From: Paenibacillus sp. PK3_47
GTDB lineage: Bacteria > Bacillota > Bacilli > Paenibacillales > Paenibacillaceae
Length of the DNA: 64,000 nucleotides
Assembly: GCF_023520895.1 (NCBI RefSeq)
Contig: NZ_CP026029.1
Coordinates: 248,001 to 312,000 of the forward strand
Direction of reading: 5' to 3'
This document shows positions 36,118 to 44,611 of this stretch, piece after piece (the first letter of the stretch is position 1; every line of letters starts with the position of its first letter). Under the pieces are notes generated by a model. That model worked only from the letters and a program-made list of their open reading frames with translations. It was not told where the DNA came from and ran no database searches. The translations under genes were made by a program, and so were the position numbers.

Positions 36118-37965
36118 TTAATATACATCGCGCTGATAGCGCTGTTCCTGCTGCAGCTGATCCAGATAGGCTGCCGCCGCTTCCGGACTCATGCCGCCTT
36201 CCTCCTGAATCACGGTGATCAGGGCGGAGTGGACATCATGAGCCATATGCTTCTCGTCCCCGCATACATAGACATGAGCGCCTTCCTGCAGCCAGGCATA
36301 CAGTTCACGGCTCTTCTCCAGAATCCGGTGCTGCACATATACCTTCTCTTCCGTATCCCGGGAGAAGGCAACATCCAGCTTGGTCAGCACCCCGTCCTTA
36401 AGCATTCTCTGCCAGTCCGTCTGGTAAAGGAAGTCGGTCACGAAATGACGGTCACCGTAGAACAGCCATGTCTTGCCTTCAGCCCCCTGCTCTTCCCGCT
36501 CTTCCAGGAAGGACCTGAATGGCGCAACGCCAGTCCCCGGTCCAATCATAATGACCGGCACATCCGGGTTCACCGGAAGCTTGAAGTTCGGGTTGTTCTG
36601 AATATATATCGGCAGGGTATCTCCAGGCTGTACACGTTCAGCGCAGTGAACCGAGCATACTCCATACCGTTCACGTCCATGGGACTGGTAACGCACCGCC
36701 CGGACGGTAAAATGAACTTCTTCGGGATTGGCCCTGCAGCTGCTCGAAATCGAATACAGTCTTGCAGGCAGCTTGCGGAGAATACTTACAAAGCTGCCGG
36801 CCGGCACTTCCCATGGCGCGAAATCCCGTATCAGATCCAGCAAGTCCCGGCCCTGAATGTAATCCTTCAGCTCCTGCTGGCGTTCCGGCAGCAGCAGTCC
36901 CTGCAGTACGGCAGAGGAAGACAGCTTCGCCGCCTGCTCAATCAGCGGCTTGGTCAGTACGGTAATCTCATAATGGCGCAGCAGTGCTTCCTGCAGCGTT
37001 CCCTCTTCGCCCTTTTTGTTCAGCGGAACGGTTTCTTCCGGATTCCAGCCCATAGCGGCTATGATATCTGCTACAAGCTGCGGATGGTTCTCGGGATATA
37101 CACCCAGAGAGTCCCCCGGCTCAAAGGTCAGATTGGAACCGGCAAGCGACAGCTCCAAGTGGCGGGTCTCACGGTCAGAGCCGCGTCCGTTCAAGTTCAG
37201 ATTCTCTAATACTTCAGCCATGAACGGATGATTCCGCGAGTATTCCGATTGCGGTGAATCCGCTTGTTCTGCCGCCTGTACGGCTGCAGCGGCAACCGCC
37301 GGAGCATTCAGGCGGCCGTTAAGACTGCTGATTACCTGCTGGAACCACTCAGCTACCGGCTCATCATAATCAAGATCACAATCCACACGCGGACTCAGCC
37401 GCTGGCCGCCCAGCTCTTCCAGCCGCTTGTCAAAATCCTTGCCCGTCTGGCAGAAGAATTCATAGGAGGTGTCTCCAAGACCCAGTACGGAGAATTGCAG
37501 CGATTCAAGCTGCGGTGCCCGTTTGCTGTACAGGAATTCATAGAAGGCGCGTGCATTATCCGGCGGTTCGCCTTCTCCGTGTGTGCTGACGAGCAGCAGC
37601 AGGTTTTCCACCTTCTTCAGAGCGTTAGGCTTGAAGTTGTTCATCGCCGACACTGTGACCTGGAAGCCCTGCTCCTCCAGCTTGCGCGCCAGGCTGGCAG
37701 CCAGACGCTGGCAGTTGCCGGTCTGGGAGCCGAACAGCACCGTCACTTCACGGGATACCGGCGGCGATACAGCTTCCGGCTGGAGCTGGGACGCCGGAGC
37801 AGCCGGCTGCGGTGCCGTTGCCGTACTTTCGTTGCCCTGCAGTGCAAGTGCGGACAGATATCCGCCGAGCCAGTTCACTTGATTCCCGGTGAGTGTAGGC
37901 AGAAGCCGGTTCAGAAGCTCCACCTGACTCTCGTTAAAAGGACTGTTTGTAACTTGTAGTTGCAC
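36118..37965 (-). CDS. cysJ: Sulfite reductase (NADPH) flavoprotein alpha subunit CysJ
   Basis: The protein carries electrons from NADPH through FAD and FMN to CysI. The flavodoxin-like domain covers residues about 75-220 (TVLFGSQTGNCQRLA, STHGEGEPPDNA). The FAD part has ARLYSISSS, and the NADPH part has IMIGPGTGVAPFRSFLEER and YVCGDEKHMA. The first residues, QLQVTNSPFNESQ, match the start of B. subtilis CysJ, so GTG 37965 is chosen; AAGGAG lies 12 bases upstream. The open frame goes on to 37989. About 615 residues, as expected. No riboswitch was recognised upstream, and no CysL-type regulator is adjacent. Confidence 0.97.
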   Translation of the reverse strand: MQLQVTNSPFNESQVELLNRLLPTLTGNQVNWLGGYLSALALQGNESTATAPQPAAPASQLQPEAVSPPVSREVTVLFGSQTGNCQRLAASLARKLEEQGFQVTVSAMNNFKPNALKKVENLLLLVSTHGEGEPPDNARAFYEFLYSKRAPQLESLQFSVLGLGDTSYEFFCQTGKDFDKRLEELGGQRLSPRVDCDLDYDEPVAEWFQQVISSLNGRLNAPAVAAAAVQAAEQADSPQSEYSRNHPFMAEVLENLNLNGRGSDRETRHLELSLAGSNLTFEPGDSLGVYPENHPQLVADIIAAMGWNPEETVPLNKKGEEGTLQEALLRHYEITVLTKPLIEQAAKLSSSAVLQGLLLPERQQELKDYIQGRDLLDLIRDFAPWEVPAGSFVSILRKLPARLYSISSSCRANPEEVHFTVRAVRYQSHGRERYGVCSVHCAERVQPGDTLPIYIQNNPNFKLPVNPDVPVIMIGPGTGVAPFRSFLEEREEQGAEGKTWLFYGDRHFVTDFLYQTDWQRMLKDGVLTKLDVAFSRDTEEKVYVQHRILEKSRELYAWLQEGAHVYVCGDEKHMAHDVHSALITVIQEEGGMSPEAAAAYLDQLQQEQRYQRDVY

Positions 37966-38198
37966 CAATATCGACCTCTCCTTAATCATGAAATCTTCTT
38001 CCCTAGTAACATCATGAAATCAGGCTAACACAATAATTAGAATCGGGCAATGAAGCTGCAACAGCCTAAATATTACTAAATAACCTATTAATATCTAAAT
38101 TACGGCAAAAAGCCGCTTAATTCAGAGTAAAAGACCCCGATTTAAGCAGCTTCATTATAAATAATGATAACTTGCATTAGATAATGTGATACTTAAAT

Positions 38199-39686
38199 TC
38201 AGCTTTTTGCAGCCGAACCTGCCATAGAAGTGCCTTCTTTTCCCATCCCGCGCGTCCCATTTCCTGCTTTCCGGCGCAGGAGCAGCATCAGCGGGAGTCC
38301 GAGCAGCACAATTACAGCCGCTACAACAAAAACATCGTTAACCCCCATAGTAAATGATAACTGGCTGATGGTGCCGGGGCTTTCCGCTGAGCCGGAGGCA
38401 ATCAGTTCGCCGGAGTGGACTGCAGACCGGCTGGACAGCAGGGAAGTAAACACAGCAATCGCCAAGGAGCTTAATACGTTGCGCACCCAATTGTTGATGG
38501 AGGTCGCATGTCCCGACCATTCGGCCGGGATCTGCTCCATCGACGCCGTGCTGCTGGGAACATTGGCCAGGCCTAGCCCCAGGTTCCGTACCACCATTGC
38601 CCACAGGATAAAGTTATGCGAAACATCCACATGAAGTTTGCTGAGCATGAATAAACCGATTCCGATGAAGACAATACCCGCAGTAATGAGCTTCACCGGT
38701 CCGAACCTCGGATAAAGCTTGCCTACAACCGGACTCAGCAGCGCCAGCAGCACTGATGAGGGCAGCAGGATCAGGCCTGTCTTAAGTGTAGACGTGCCTT
38801 GCACGGTCTGCAGGAACAGCGGTGCCAGATAAGTGCCGGCATACATGGCCACAGTTACAATGCTGTAGATACTCATCATGACCGTAAACTGCCTGTTGCG
38901 GAATACCCGCAGATTGAGCAGCGGAACCTCCGCCTTCAGCTCCCGCAGTACGAACAGGAATAACAGTATTATCCCTGCCGCCATCAGCGTAACAGTTTTC
39001 CAGGAGCCCCATCCCCAGCTGTTCCCCTGGCTGAACGCCGTGAGCAGTGACAGGCTGCCGAGGACAACCGTAACCAGTCCGGGAACATCAAAAGATTTCG
39101 GCACATTGATCCGGTAGTAAGGAATCAGCCATTGGGTAAGAATAATGGCTGTTATGCCGATGGGTATATTGATCAGGAACAGCCACTGCCAGCCGGCATA
39201 TTGCAGCATCCAGCCGCTGAAGGTAGGTCCGATCGCCGGAGCGACCATAGCGGACAGCGACCAGAGGCTGACAGCAAACGGCCGGCGCTCAGCCGGCATG
39301 ACCTGGAAAATAATCGTCATGGTACAAGCCATAATCAGCCCGCTGCAGGAGCCCTGCAGCATGCGGAATACAATCAGCATGGCCGGACTCCAGGACACGG
39401 CACACAGCAGCGAGAACAGCGTAAAGCCGCTTAAGGCGAATAAATAGAGTCTTTTATAGCTGAACCTTCCCCCAAGATATCCGGCCAGCGGTGCAGTTAC
39501 ACCTGTCGCCAGCATAAAACCCGTTACCATCCACTGCATCGTATGCAGCTCTGTATCAAAATGATGCATGAGCAGAGGAACAGCAATGTTGATCGTGGTT
39601 GTAGCCAGGACAGATACAAAATTCCCGAAGAATATAGCAATCATAATCGGCCAAAAGTGAATTTTGCCGCCCTGCTTCTCTTCCAT
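38199..39686 (-). CDS. MFS multidrug exporter, DHA2 (EmrB/QacA) family, 14 TM
   Basis: This 495-residue protein with about 14 membrane segments is a proton-driven exporter. DHA2 marks are the early LATTTINIAVPLLMHHF, VTGFMLATGVTAPLAGYLGGRF (motif A region), and LIMACTMTIIFQVMPAERR. AGGAGG precedes ATG 39686. It is divergent from a PadR-type regulator, and the 151-bp gap holds two palindromes fitting PadR operators, so it is most likely repressed by that protein and released by its drug or phenolic ligand. Confidence 0.92.
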   Translation of the reverse strand: MEEKQGGKIHFWPIMIAIFFGNFVSVLATTTINIAVPLLMHHFDTELHTMQWMVTGFMLATGVTAPLAGYLGGRFSYKRLYLFALSGFTLFSLLCAVSWSPAMLIVFRMLQGSCSGLIMACTMTIIFQVMPAERRPFAVSLWSLSAMVAPAIGPTFSGWMLQYAGWQWLFLINIPIGITAIILTQWLIPYYRINVPKSFDVPGLVTVVLGSLSLLTAFSQGNSWGWGSWKTVTLMAAGIILLFLFVLRELKAEVPLLNLRVFRNRQFTVMMSIYSIVTVAMYAGTYLAPLFLQTVQGTSTLKTGLILLPSSVLLALLSPVVGKLYPRFGPVKLITAGIVFIGIGLFMLSKLHVDVSHNFILWAMVVRNLGLGLANVPSSTASMEQIPAEWSGHATSINNWVRNVLSSLAIAVFTSLLSSRSAVHSGELIASGSAESPGTISQLSFTMGVNDVFVVAAVIVLLGLPLMLLLRRKAGNGTRGMGKEGTSMAGSAAKS

Positions 39687-39707
39687 AGAAGCTCCTCCTC
39701 AATATTT

Positions 39708-39727
39708 ATATGTCTACTTTTACATAT
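39708..39727. promoter_or_regulatory. PadR-type operator, ATATGTctacttttACATAT
   Basis: This palindrome contains ATGT-N8-ACAT, the core of PadR-family sites. It lies 22 bp upstream of the exporter ATG and overlaps its expected promoter. Confidence 0.75.
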
Positions 39728-39765
39728 GTGAGATGACTTTAATAATGTTATAATCGGAGAAGCAT

Positions 39766-39783
39766 TATGTCAAACATGACATA
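39766..39783. promoter_or_regulatory. Second PadR-type operator, TATGTCAaacaTGACATA
   Basis: A second ATGT-N8-ACAT palindrome lies 54 bp upstream of the regulator start and just past a TATAAT box at 39749-39754, where it would block transcription of the regulator itself. Confidence 0.75.
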
Positions 39784-39837
39784 TCGGCAGAAATCCTGAT
39801 GAAAACGGATTAACAATGATTGGAGGGCATCAGAGTA

Positions 39838-40398
39838 GTGAATACACTGTCTTATGGGCTTCTTACCCTGCTGAGCGCAAGCTCCCTGTCAGGTTATGAA
39901 TTAACGCAGAATATCAAACCGCTGTGGCGTGCCGGGCATAGTCAAATCTATCCGCTGCTGGTAACTATGGAGCAGTTGGGTTATATCACTCACGAACGGG
40001 TAGAGCAGGCCGATAAACCGGATAAAAAAATCTATACGATTACCGGACAGGGACTGGATCAGCTGCGGCAGTGGGTGGAGATTCCGGCGGAACCGCCGGC
40101 AGTGCGGGATGAGCTGCATTTCAAGCTGTACAGCCTGTGGCTGTCCAAGCCCGCCGAAGCCAAAGCCCTGCTGCTTAAGCGGAAAGAATTCTGCCAGAGC
40201 GAGCTGGAAAGATATCACCTGCTGCTGGCAAACAATGAGGCTTTATGCGCCGAACGCGGCGAAGCCCGCGAGCTGGAAGCTACAACCTTCGGGCGCTATC
40301 TGCTGCTCAGCAAACGGATTATGGAAACAGAGACCTCGATCCGGTTCTGCACGTGGGCTCTGGAACAGCTGGAGTCAGGAGCCGAACGCCCGTTTTAA
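39838..40398 (+). CDS. PadR family transcriptional regulator
   Basis: This 186-residue regulator has an N-terminal winged helix: LSYGLLTLLSASSLSGYELTQNI, then HSQIYPLLVTMEQLGYITHERVEQ and KIYTITGQGLDQL. The C-terminal half is the helical Vir-C-like dimerisation domain (ELHFKLYSLWLSKPAEAKALLLKRKEF). GTG 39838 has TGGAGGG ten bases upstream. TTG 39820 opens the frame but overlaps that ribosome site. It faces the DHA2 exporter gene with paired PadR palindromes between them, so it should repress both itself and the exporter. Confidence 0.92.
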   Translation: MNTLSYGLLTLLSASSLSGYELTQNIKPLWRAGHSQIYPLLVTMEQLGYITHERVEQADKPDKKIYTITGQGLDQLRQWVEIPAEPPAVRDELHFKLYSLWLSKPAEAKALLLKRKEFCQSELERYHLLLANNEALCAERGEARELEATTFGRYLLLSKRIMETETSIRFCTWALEQLESGAERPF

Positions 40399-40426
40399 TC
40401 CCTTTTTTGGTGGTCCGCATAAATTA

Positions 40427-40470
40427 AGGGCGCTCCGCTGTCATCTGCATGACTTTTGGAACGCCCTCTT
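40427..40470. terminator. Shared terminator between padR-like gene and lspA
   Basis: AAGGGCGCTCC pairs with GGAACGCCCT (one mismatch) around a long loop holding a small inner stem. It lies between two convergent genes. Confidence 0.75.
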
Positions 40471-40471
40471 A

Positions 40472-40945
40472 TTACACTGTATTTTCTTTTCTTTTAGCCG
40501 CCATGCTCTTCAGCTTGTCTGTAATCAGATGGAGTATAATCAGCAGGACTCCGGCATTGATGGCCAAATCCGCCAGATTGAGAATTCCTCCGTCCCCGCC
40601 GAACACAAGAAAATCCGTCACCTGGTGAAAAATAACGCGGTCGATCGCATTCCCTACTGCTCCGCCAACCAGGAACCCGCTGGCTGCTTCCAGCAGAAAA
40701 CCGTTCAGCTCACCCTTGCGTCTGTAATAAAAAACCGCAGCCACAAACACTGCCGCAACAACCGCAAAGTATTTGCCATAGCCCTGAAAAGAACTGAAAG
40801 CCGCTCCGCTGTTCTCGTAATACGTAAAATGCAGATAGGGACTCCAGATATGTATGGTCTCGCCCAGCTGCATATGGGCCCGAACCAGTATTTTGGATGT
40901 CTGGTCTGCAATGACCACCAATACCGAAATGAGATAAAACAGCAT
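40472..40945 (-). CDS. lspA: Lipoprotein signal peptidase (signal peptidase II)
   Basis: LspA cleaves the signal peptide of prolipoproteins after lipid attachment. The two catalytic aspartates lie in GNAIDRV and NLADLAIN. Four membrane segments are seen, and the family opening LISVLVVIADQTSKILV is present. Length is 157 residues. ATG 40945 follows AAGGAGG. It is a single gene here, not beside ileS or rluD as in many Firmicutes, so it may be an extra copy. Confidence 0.95.
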   Translation of the reverse strand: MLFYLISVLVVIADQTSKILVRAHMQLGETIHIWSPYLHFTYYENSGAAFSSFQGYGKYFAVVAAVFVAAVFYYRRKGELNGFLLEAASGFLVGGAVGNAIDRVIFHQVTDFLVFGGDGGILNLADLAINAGVLLIILHLITDKLKSMAAKRKENTV

Positions 40946-41042
40946 ATCCGGCCTCCTTCAACTTAATGAGCTCTATTCAAACATCATTCCCCTCTCAGCT
41001 TAGCACAAAACAAGGTACAGATTCATCTTTGCCTGCAGGCAC

Positions 41043-41083
41043 AAAAAGACCATTCTATTCTGAAATACAGAATGAACGGCCTT
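41043..41083 (-). terminator. Terminator of the cellulase-like gene
   Basis: On the minus strand GGCCGTTCATTCTG pairs imperfectly with CAGAATAGAATGGTC and is followed by TTTTTG. Confidence 0.7.
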
Positions 41084-41107
41084 CTCAATCAATGAAATCA
41101 ATGAAAA

Positions 41108-42391
41108 TTAAGAGTTTAAAATAAACGCATTCCACTTTTTCTGCCAGGCAATATCGTTCCAGAACGGATGATGCGGCGCACAGTTGGAGCACAGCGTCAT
41201 TCCCCAGAAGCCCAGCTGCATTCCTTTGCGCAGCGCATATTCAGCGATGAACTTGCCTACAGGCCCTTCCTCGAAGTTCGCGTGGAGCGGGGTATAGCCG
41301 ACATAGCCTTCGCCGATCACAACCGGAATATCGTAGTGCCGCACCCAGTCCTGAATTTCGTCAAAACGCAAGTCTGCCTTTTGAAGCATCGCCAGCTTAT
41401 GATCACTGTACCGGTCGTACAGGAATAAGTCCCACTTGTCCGGATCAGCCCAGTCATGTAAATAAATCAGCTTCATGCCGACAGGGTTGCCTTCCATCCG
41501 CCACTCCTGTCCTGCCGGCAGCGTCCATGCTGAAAATGGCGGCGCATCCTCACGCAGCAGCGACTGGACAAAAGGATTCGGGAACGGGATATCCTCATTA
41601 TTAAGCCCGGCCAAATCCATCAGCTCGTTCAGCACCCCTTTAATATAAAGATGGAAATGGGCTACCTGCAGGTTACGGGCCACATAAGCTTTTGGATAGG
41701 CTTCATTAAGCGTATAGCTTGCCGTCATCAGCACATCCGGATGCTCCCCGCGCAGAAAAGCCACTGCCTCTTCAATATATGGCTGCATCTCCTCGACCAA
41801 CGCCGGCGTATCGGTATCAGCCAGCCCTTTGGCTGTTCCGACAGCAGTAAGCTGGCCGAATTCAACCTCGTTATGCAGCTCGGCATAGACGATTTGGCCG
41901 GCATATCCTTCTGCTTTTACAAATTTGATCAGCTGGTCGAGCGAACGTGCAATGGCCATGAACCGCTGTTCCGGCGGAATAGCCGCGAGCAAATCCCGCA
42001 GCTCGGGATGGGCCAGAAAGCTTGGACTCTGCTGGTATTCCCAGGAGGACAGCATAATGTAGCAGCCGTGCTCCTTGGCTTGCCGGAACAGCTCCAGCAG
42101 ATGGGCATGCCCGTCAAGCTCTGCGCCTCCTACGCAGTTATACCAGCGCGTACGCTGGCCGACTTCGCCCAGATTCCCGAACTTCAGCGGACCCTGACGT
42201 TTTCCCTGATCCGTAAACAGCATAAAAGGCATCGCACAAATCCGTATCGTGTTATAGCCCCGTTCAACCGCCTCTGCAAAACGTGCTCCCAGATCATGAT
42301 ACGGCTCCCCCGGCAGCGTCATGGTGTACCATGAGAAATCCCACATCGTAACCGTCAGTTTACGCGGTAATTTGTTCATTAATGGATTCAT
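41108..42391 (-). CDS. Cellulase-like glycoside hydrolase (GH5-type TIM barrel)
   Basis: This 427-residue protein has no signal peptide, so it is intracellular. The barrel shows RGYNTIRICAMPF, YIMLSSWEY, VYAELHNEVEFGQL (with HNE, the likely acid/base position of clan A) and DIPVVIGEGYVGYTP (with Glu as the probable nucleophile). This fits sugar-binding cellulase-like family enzymes; the substrate is unknown. ATG 42391 has AAGGAG ten bases before it, and the open frame upstream to 42544 runs into the divergent regulator. That AraC gene starts 70 bp away and presumably controls it. Confidence 0.85.
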   Translation of the reverse strand: MNPLMNKLPRKLTVTMWDFSWYTMTLPGEPYHDLGARFAEAVERGYNTIRICAMPFMLFTDQGKRQGPLKFGNLGEVGQRTRWYNCVGGAELDGHAHLLELFRQAKEHGCYIMLSSWEYQQSPSFLAHPELRDLLAAIPPEQRFMAIARSLDQLIKFVKAEGYAGQIVYAELHNEVEFGQLTAVGTAKGLADTDTPALVEEMQPYIEEAVAFLRGEHPDVLMTASYTLNEAYPKAYVARNLQVAHFHLYIKGVLNELMDLAGLNNEDIPFPNPFVQSLLREDAPPFSAWTLPAGQEWRMEGNPVGMKLIYLHDWADPDKWDLFLYDRYSDHKLAMLQKADLRFDEIQDWVRHYDIPVVIGEGYVGYTPLHANFEEGPVGKFIAEYALRKGMQLGFWGMTLCSNCAPHHPFWNDIAWQKKWNAFILNS

Positions 42392-42460
42392 TTTGCTCAC
42401 ACTCCTTAGATCAACTACTATAGAATTATAAGTATGAGAATGATCAAAAGGACTGATGAT

Positions 42461-43318
42461 ATGGCTATTAACCCTGCTTATCCTGCTAAGCCCCTGACGA
42501 GTAAAAAGGATACCCATCCCCCCGGAATTCTCATATCGGATCACTACATTCAGCCTTATGGCTACAACTGCTACCGTCCGGAGGGGACTAAAGACTGGCT
42601 GATCATATACACCTTATCCGGGAAAGGGCTGCTCAACAATGGAGGCAAAGAGTATCTAAGCTGTACGGCAGGCACGCTGACTATTTTGTCGCCCGGAACC
42701 CTGCAGGATTACTTTACGGAGGAAGGTCAGACGTGGGAGCTCCTATGGGCACATTTTCTCCCCCGTACGACGTGGGCGGACTGGCTGCCTGCGGGCAACA
42801 CCGGCGGACCTGTATTTTATCTGAACATAGATGATGAGGTGTCTTCCCGTGCGATCGAAGCGGCCTTCCGGAGAGTTCTGTCTTACAGGCTTAGCGGAGA
42901 TACCCTGCTGCGGGACGAGCTTACCCTTAACGCCCTTGAAGAAATCATTCTGCTGGTCGCCAGCTGCAGCGGGCAGAAAAAGACGCTGGATCCGCGCGTA
43001 AAAGAGGTCTTAGGCATTATTTCCAAACACTACATGGACAGTCACTTGATTGAGACGCTGGCGGATCAGGTATGTCTGTCCCCCTCCCGGCTGTCCCATT
43101 TATTTAAGGAGCAGGTAGGCGACTCTATCATCGAAACCTTGATGAACCACCGGCTGAAGCAAGCCGAAAAGCTGATCAAATACACCCTGCGGCCGATCAC
43201 GGAGATTGCGCTTAACGTTGGCTTCAGTTCGCCGGATTATTTTACGCGCAGGTTCACCAGCTATTACGGTGTCAATCCCTCGCTGTACCGTAAACAGCAT
43301 AGGAGTATTGCTGAGTAG
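42461..43318 (+). CDS. AraC family regulator of the divergent glycosidase
   Basis: This 285-residue protein has a cupin-like ligand domain at residues about 20-140 (DWLIIYTLSGKGLLNNGG, CTAGTLTILSPG). The AraC double helix-turn-helix sits at the end (LADQVCLSPSRLSHLFKEQVG and ITEIALNVGFSSPDYFTRRFTSYYG). ATG 42461 has AAAGGA eight bases upstream. ATG 42434 is in frame but less well placed. The divergent cellulase-like gene is the obvious target, with a plant-polymer breakdown product as the likely ligand. Confidence 0.9.
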   Translation: MAINPAYPAKPLTSKKDTHPPGILISDHYIQPYGYNCYRPEGTKDWLIIYTLSGKGLLNNGGKEYLSCTAGTLTILSPGTLQDYFTEEGQTWELLWAHFLPRTTWADWLPAGNTGGPVFYLNIDDEVSSRAIEAAFRRVLSYRLSGDTLLRDELTLNALEEIILLVASCSGQKKTLDPRVKEVLGIISKHYMDSHLIETLADQVCLSPSRLSHLFKEQVGDSIIETLMNHRLKQAEKLIKYTLRPITEIALNVGFSSPDYFTRRFTSYYGVNPSLYRKQHRSIAE

Positions 43319-43441
43319 AGTGATTTTATATGCGGACGGTATTTCATTCCAGTGCAGTTCACTTCTCACCGTGTTACATTCCGTAATCTAATGGTTAAAC
43401 ACTCTTAGATGTTGAGCTGCATAACAGGAGGCTGGTGCTGC

Positions 43442-44125
43442 ATGGATTATGGATTAATACTTATCAAACTGCTTGCCGGCTTTATCGGACTATGGACCAT
43501 GACGAGACTGCTCGGGAAGAAGGAAATTGCCGCATTGACTCCATTTGACTTTATCTCTGCGGTCATTCTGGGCGACCTTGTCGGGGAAACGATTTACGAG
43601 CCGGATCATAAAGTCGGGATGCTGATCTTCACTTTGGCGATATGGACAGTTCTTTCGTACACTTTTGAAAAAATCACCCTTAAATTCCGCAACCTTCGCA
43701 AACCGCTGGAGGGGGAAGCAGAAATCCTGATCCGCAATGGTGAAATCGATCTCGGCAAGCTGCGCAAAAACAATCTCGACTTCGATCAGCTGCGGATGAT
43801 GCTCCGGGCGAAGGATACCTTTTCTGTCAGTGAGGTGGCCTATGCCATCTACGAGACCAACGGTTCACTCAGTATTATGAAAAAAGCCCAATACGAAGGC
43901 GTGACCCGCAGTGATCTTCAGCTGCCTGATAAGGAACTCACACTGCCCAAAAGTATCATTGAGGACGGAATTGTCCGGATGGAGACACTTAACTCCCTCG
44001 GCCATAACGAGTCCTGGCTGTCTGTTGAGCTGCGCAAACTGGGTTATCATAGTCCGCAGTCTGTGGCTTACGCTGAAATTACCGAGGACGGCAAGCTTAC
44101 GGTGATTTCGTCTGTTTCTCATTAG
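43442..44125 (+). CDS. DUF421 (YetF/YrbG-like) membrane protein
   Basis: This 227-residue protein has three membrane segments in the first 80 residues (LIKLLAGFIGLWTMTRLLGKKEI, PFDFISAVILGDLVGETIY, VGMLIFTLAIWTVLSYTF). The cytoplasmic DUF421 domain then follows (EAEILIRNGEIDLGKLRKNNLDFDQLRMMLR, VAYAIYETNGSLSIMKK). B. subtilis members such as YetF are linked to sporulation and the envelope, but their activity is not established. ATG 43442 has AGGAGG ten bases upstream. No clear terminator follows; tandem arrays begin within 100 bp. Confidence 0.9.
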   Translation: MDYGLILIKLLAGFIGLWTMTRLLGKKEIAALTPFDFISAVILGDLVGETIYEPDHKVGMLIFTLAIWTVLSYTFEKITLKFRNLRKPLEGEAEILIRNGEIDLGKLRKNNLDFDQLRMMLRAKDTFSVSEVAYAIYETNGSLSIMKKAQYEGVTRSDLQLPDKELTLPKSIIEDGIVRMETLNSLGHNESWLSVELRKLGYHSPQSVAYAEITEDGKLTVISSVSH

Positions 44126-44215
44126 CGGCGGGCGTGGTGAGTCTTGGAGTGTTAGGGCAGTTTCTTTGAGAAAATAGCAGCTCCCTCCGCCATGTCGGCG
44201 GTGCCGTTAGGCAGC

Positions 44216-44568
44216 CTGACGCGCTGGCGGCTAAATCAACGGGACTTTTCCCGTTGATTTCTTCGTTTGACGCGCTGGCGGCTGATTCAACGGGAGTTTT
44301 CCCGTTGATTTCTTCGTTTGGCGCGCTGGTAGCCGATTCAACGGGACTTTTCCCGTTGATTTCATCGTTTGGCGCGCTGGTAGCCGATTCATCGGGAGTT
44401 TTCCCGTTGATTTCTTCGTTTGGCGCGCTGGTGGCCGATTCAACGGGACTTTTCCCGTTGATTTCTTCGTTTGGCGCGCTGGCGGACTATTCAACGGGAC
44501 TTTTCCCGTTGATTTCTTCGTTTGGCGCGCTGGCGGCCGATTCAACGGGACTTTTCCCGTTGATTTCT
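44216..44568. repeat. Tandem array 2: seven 51-bp units, each with a CAACGGG hairpin
   Basis: Units repeat at 44253, 44304, 44355, 44406, 44457, 44508 and 44559 (first base of GTTGATTTC), exactly 51 bp with no indels. Each contains CAACGGG and CCCGTTG arms around a short ACTTTT or AGTTTT loop. The first unit extends this to an 11-bp perfect stem. Arms are identical in six of seven units, while changes fall in the loop and the linker. Both strands are open across the array (about 105 codons each) only because 51 is a multiple of three. Confidence 0.93.
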
Positions 44569-44611
44569 TGACCTTGGACTTCAGAAGTAGTCTAATCCCC
44601 TTATTCCCGCC

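Noticed and set aside
37966..38198. Riboswitch upstream of cysJ
   Set aside because: No S-box, T-box or other recognisable aptamer pattern was found; only an imperfect AAGCCGCTTAA/TTAAGCAGCTT pair near 38110-38153.
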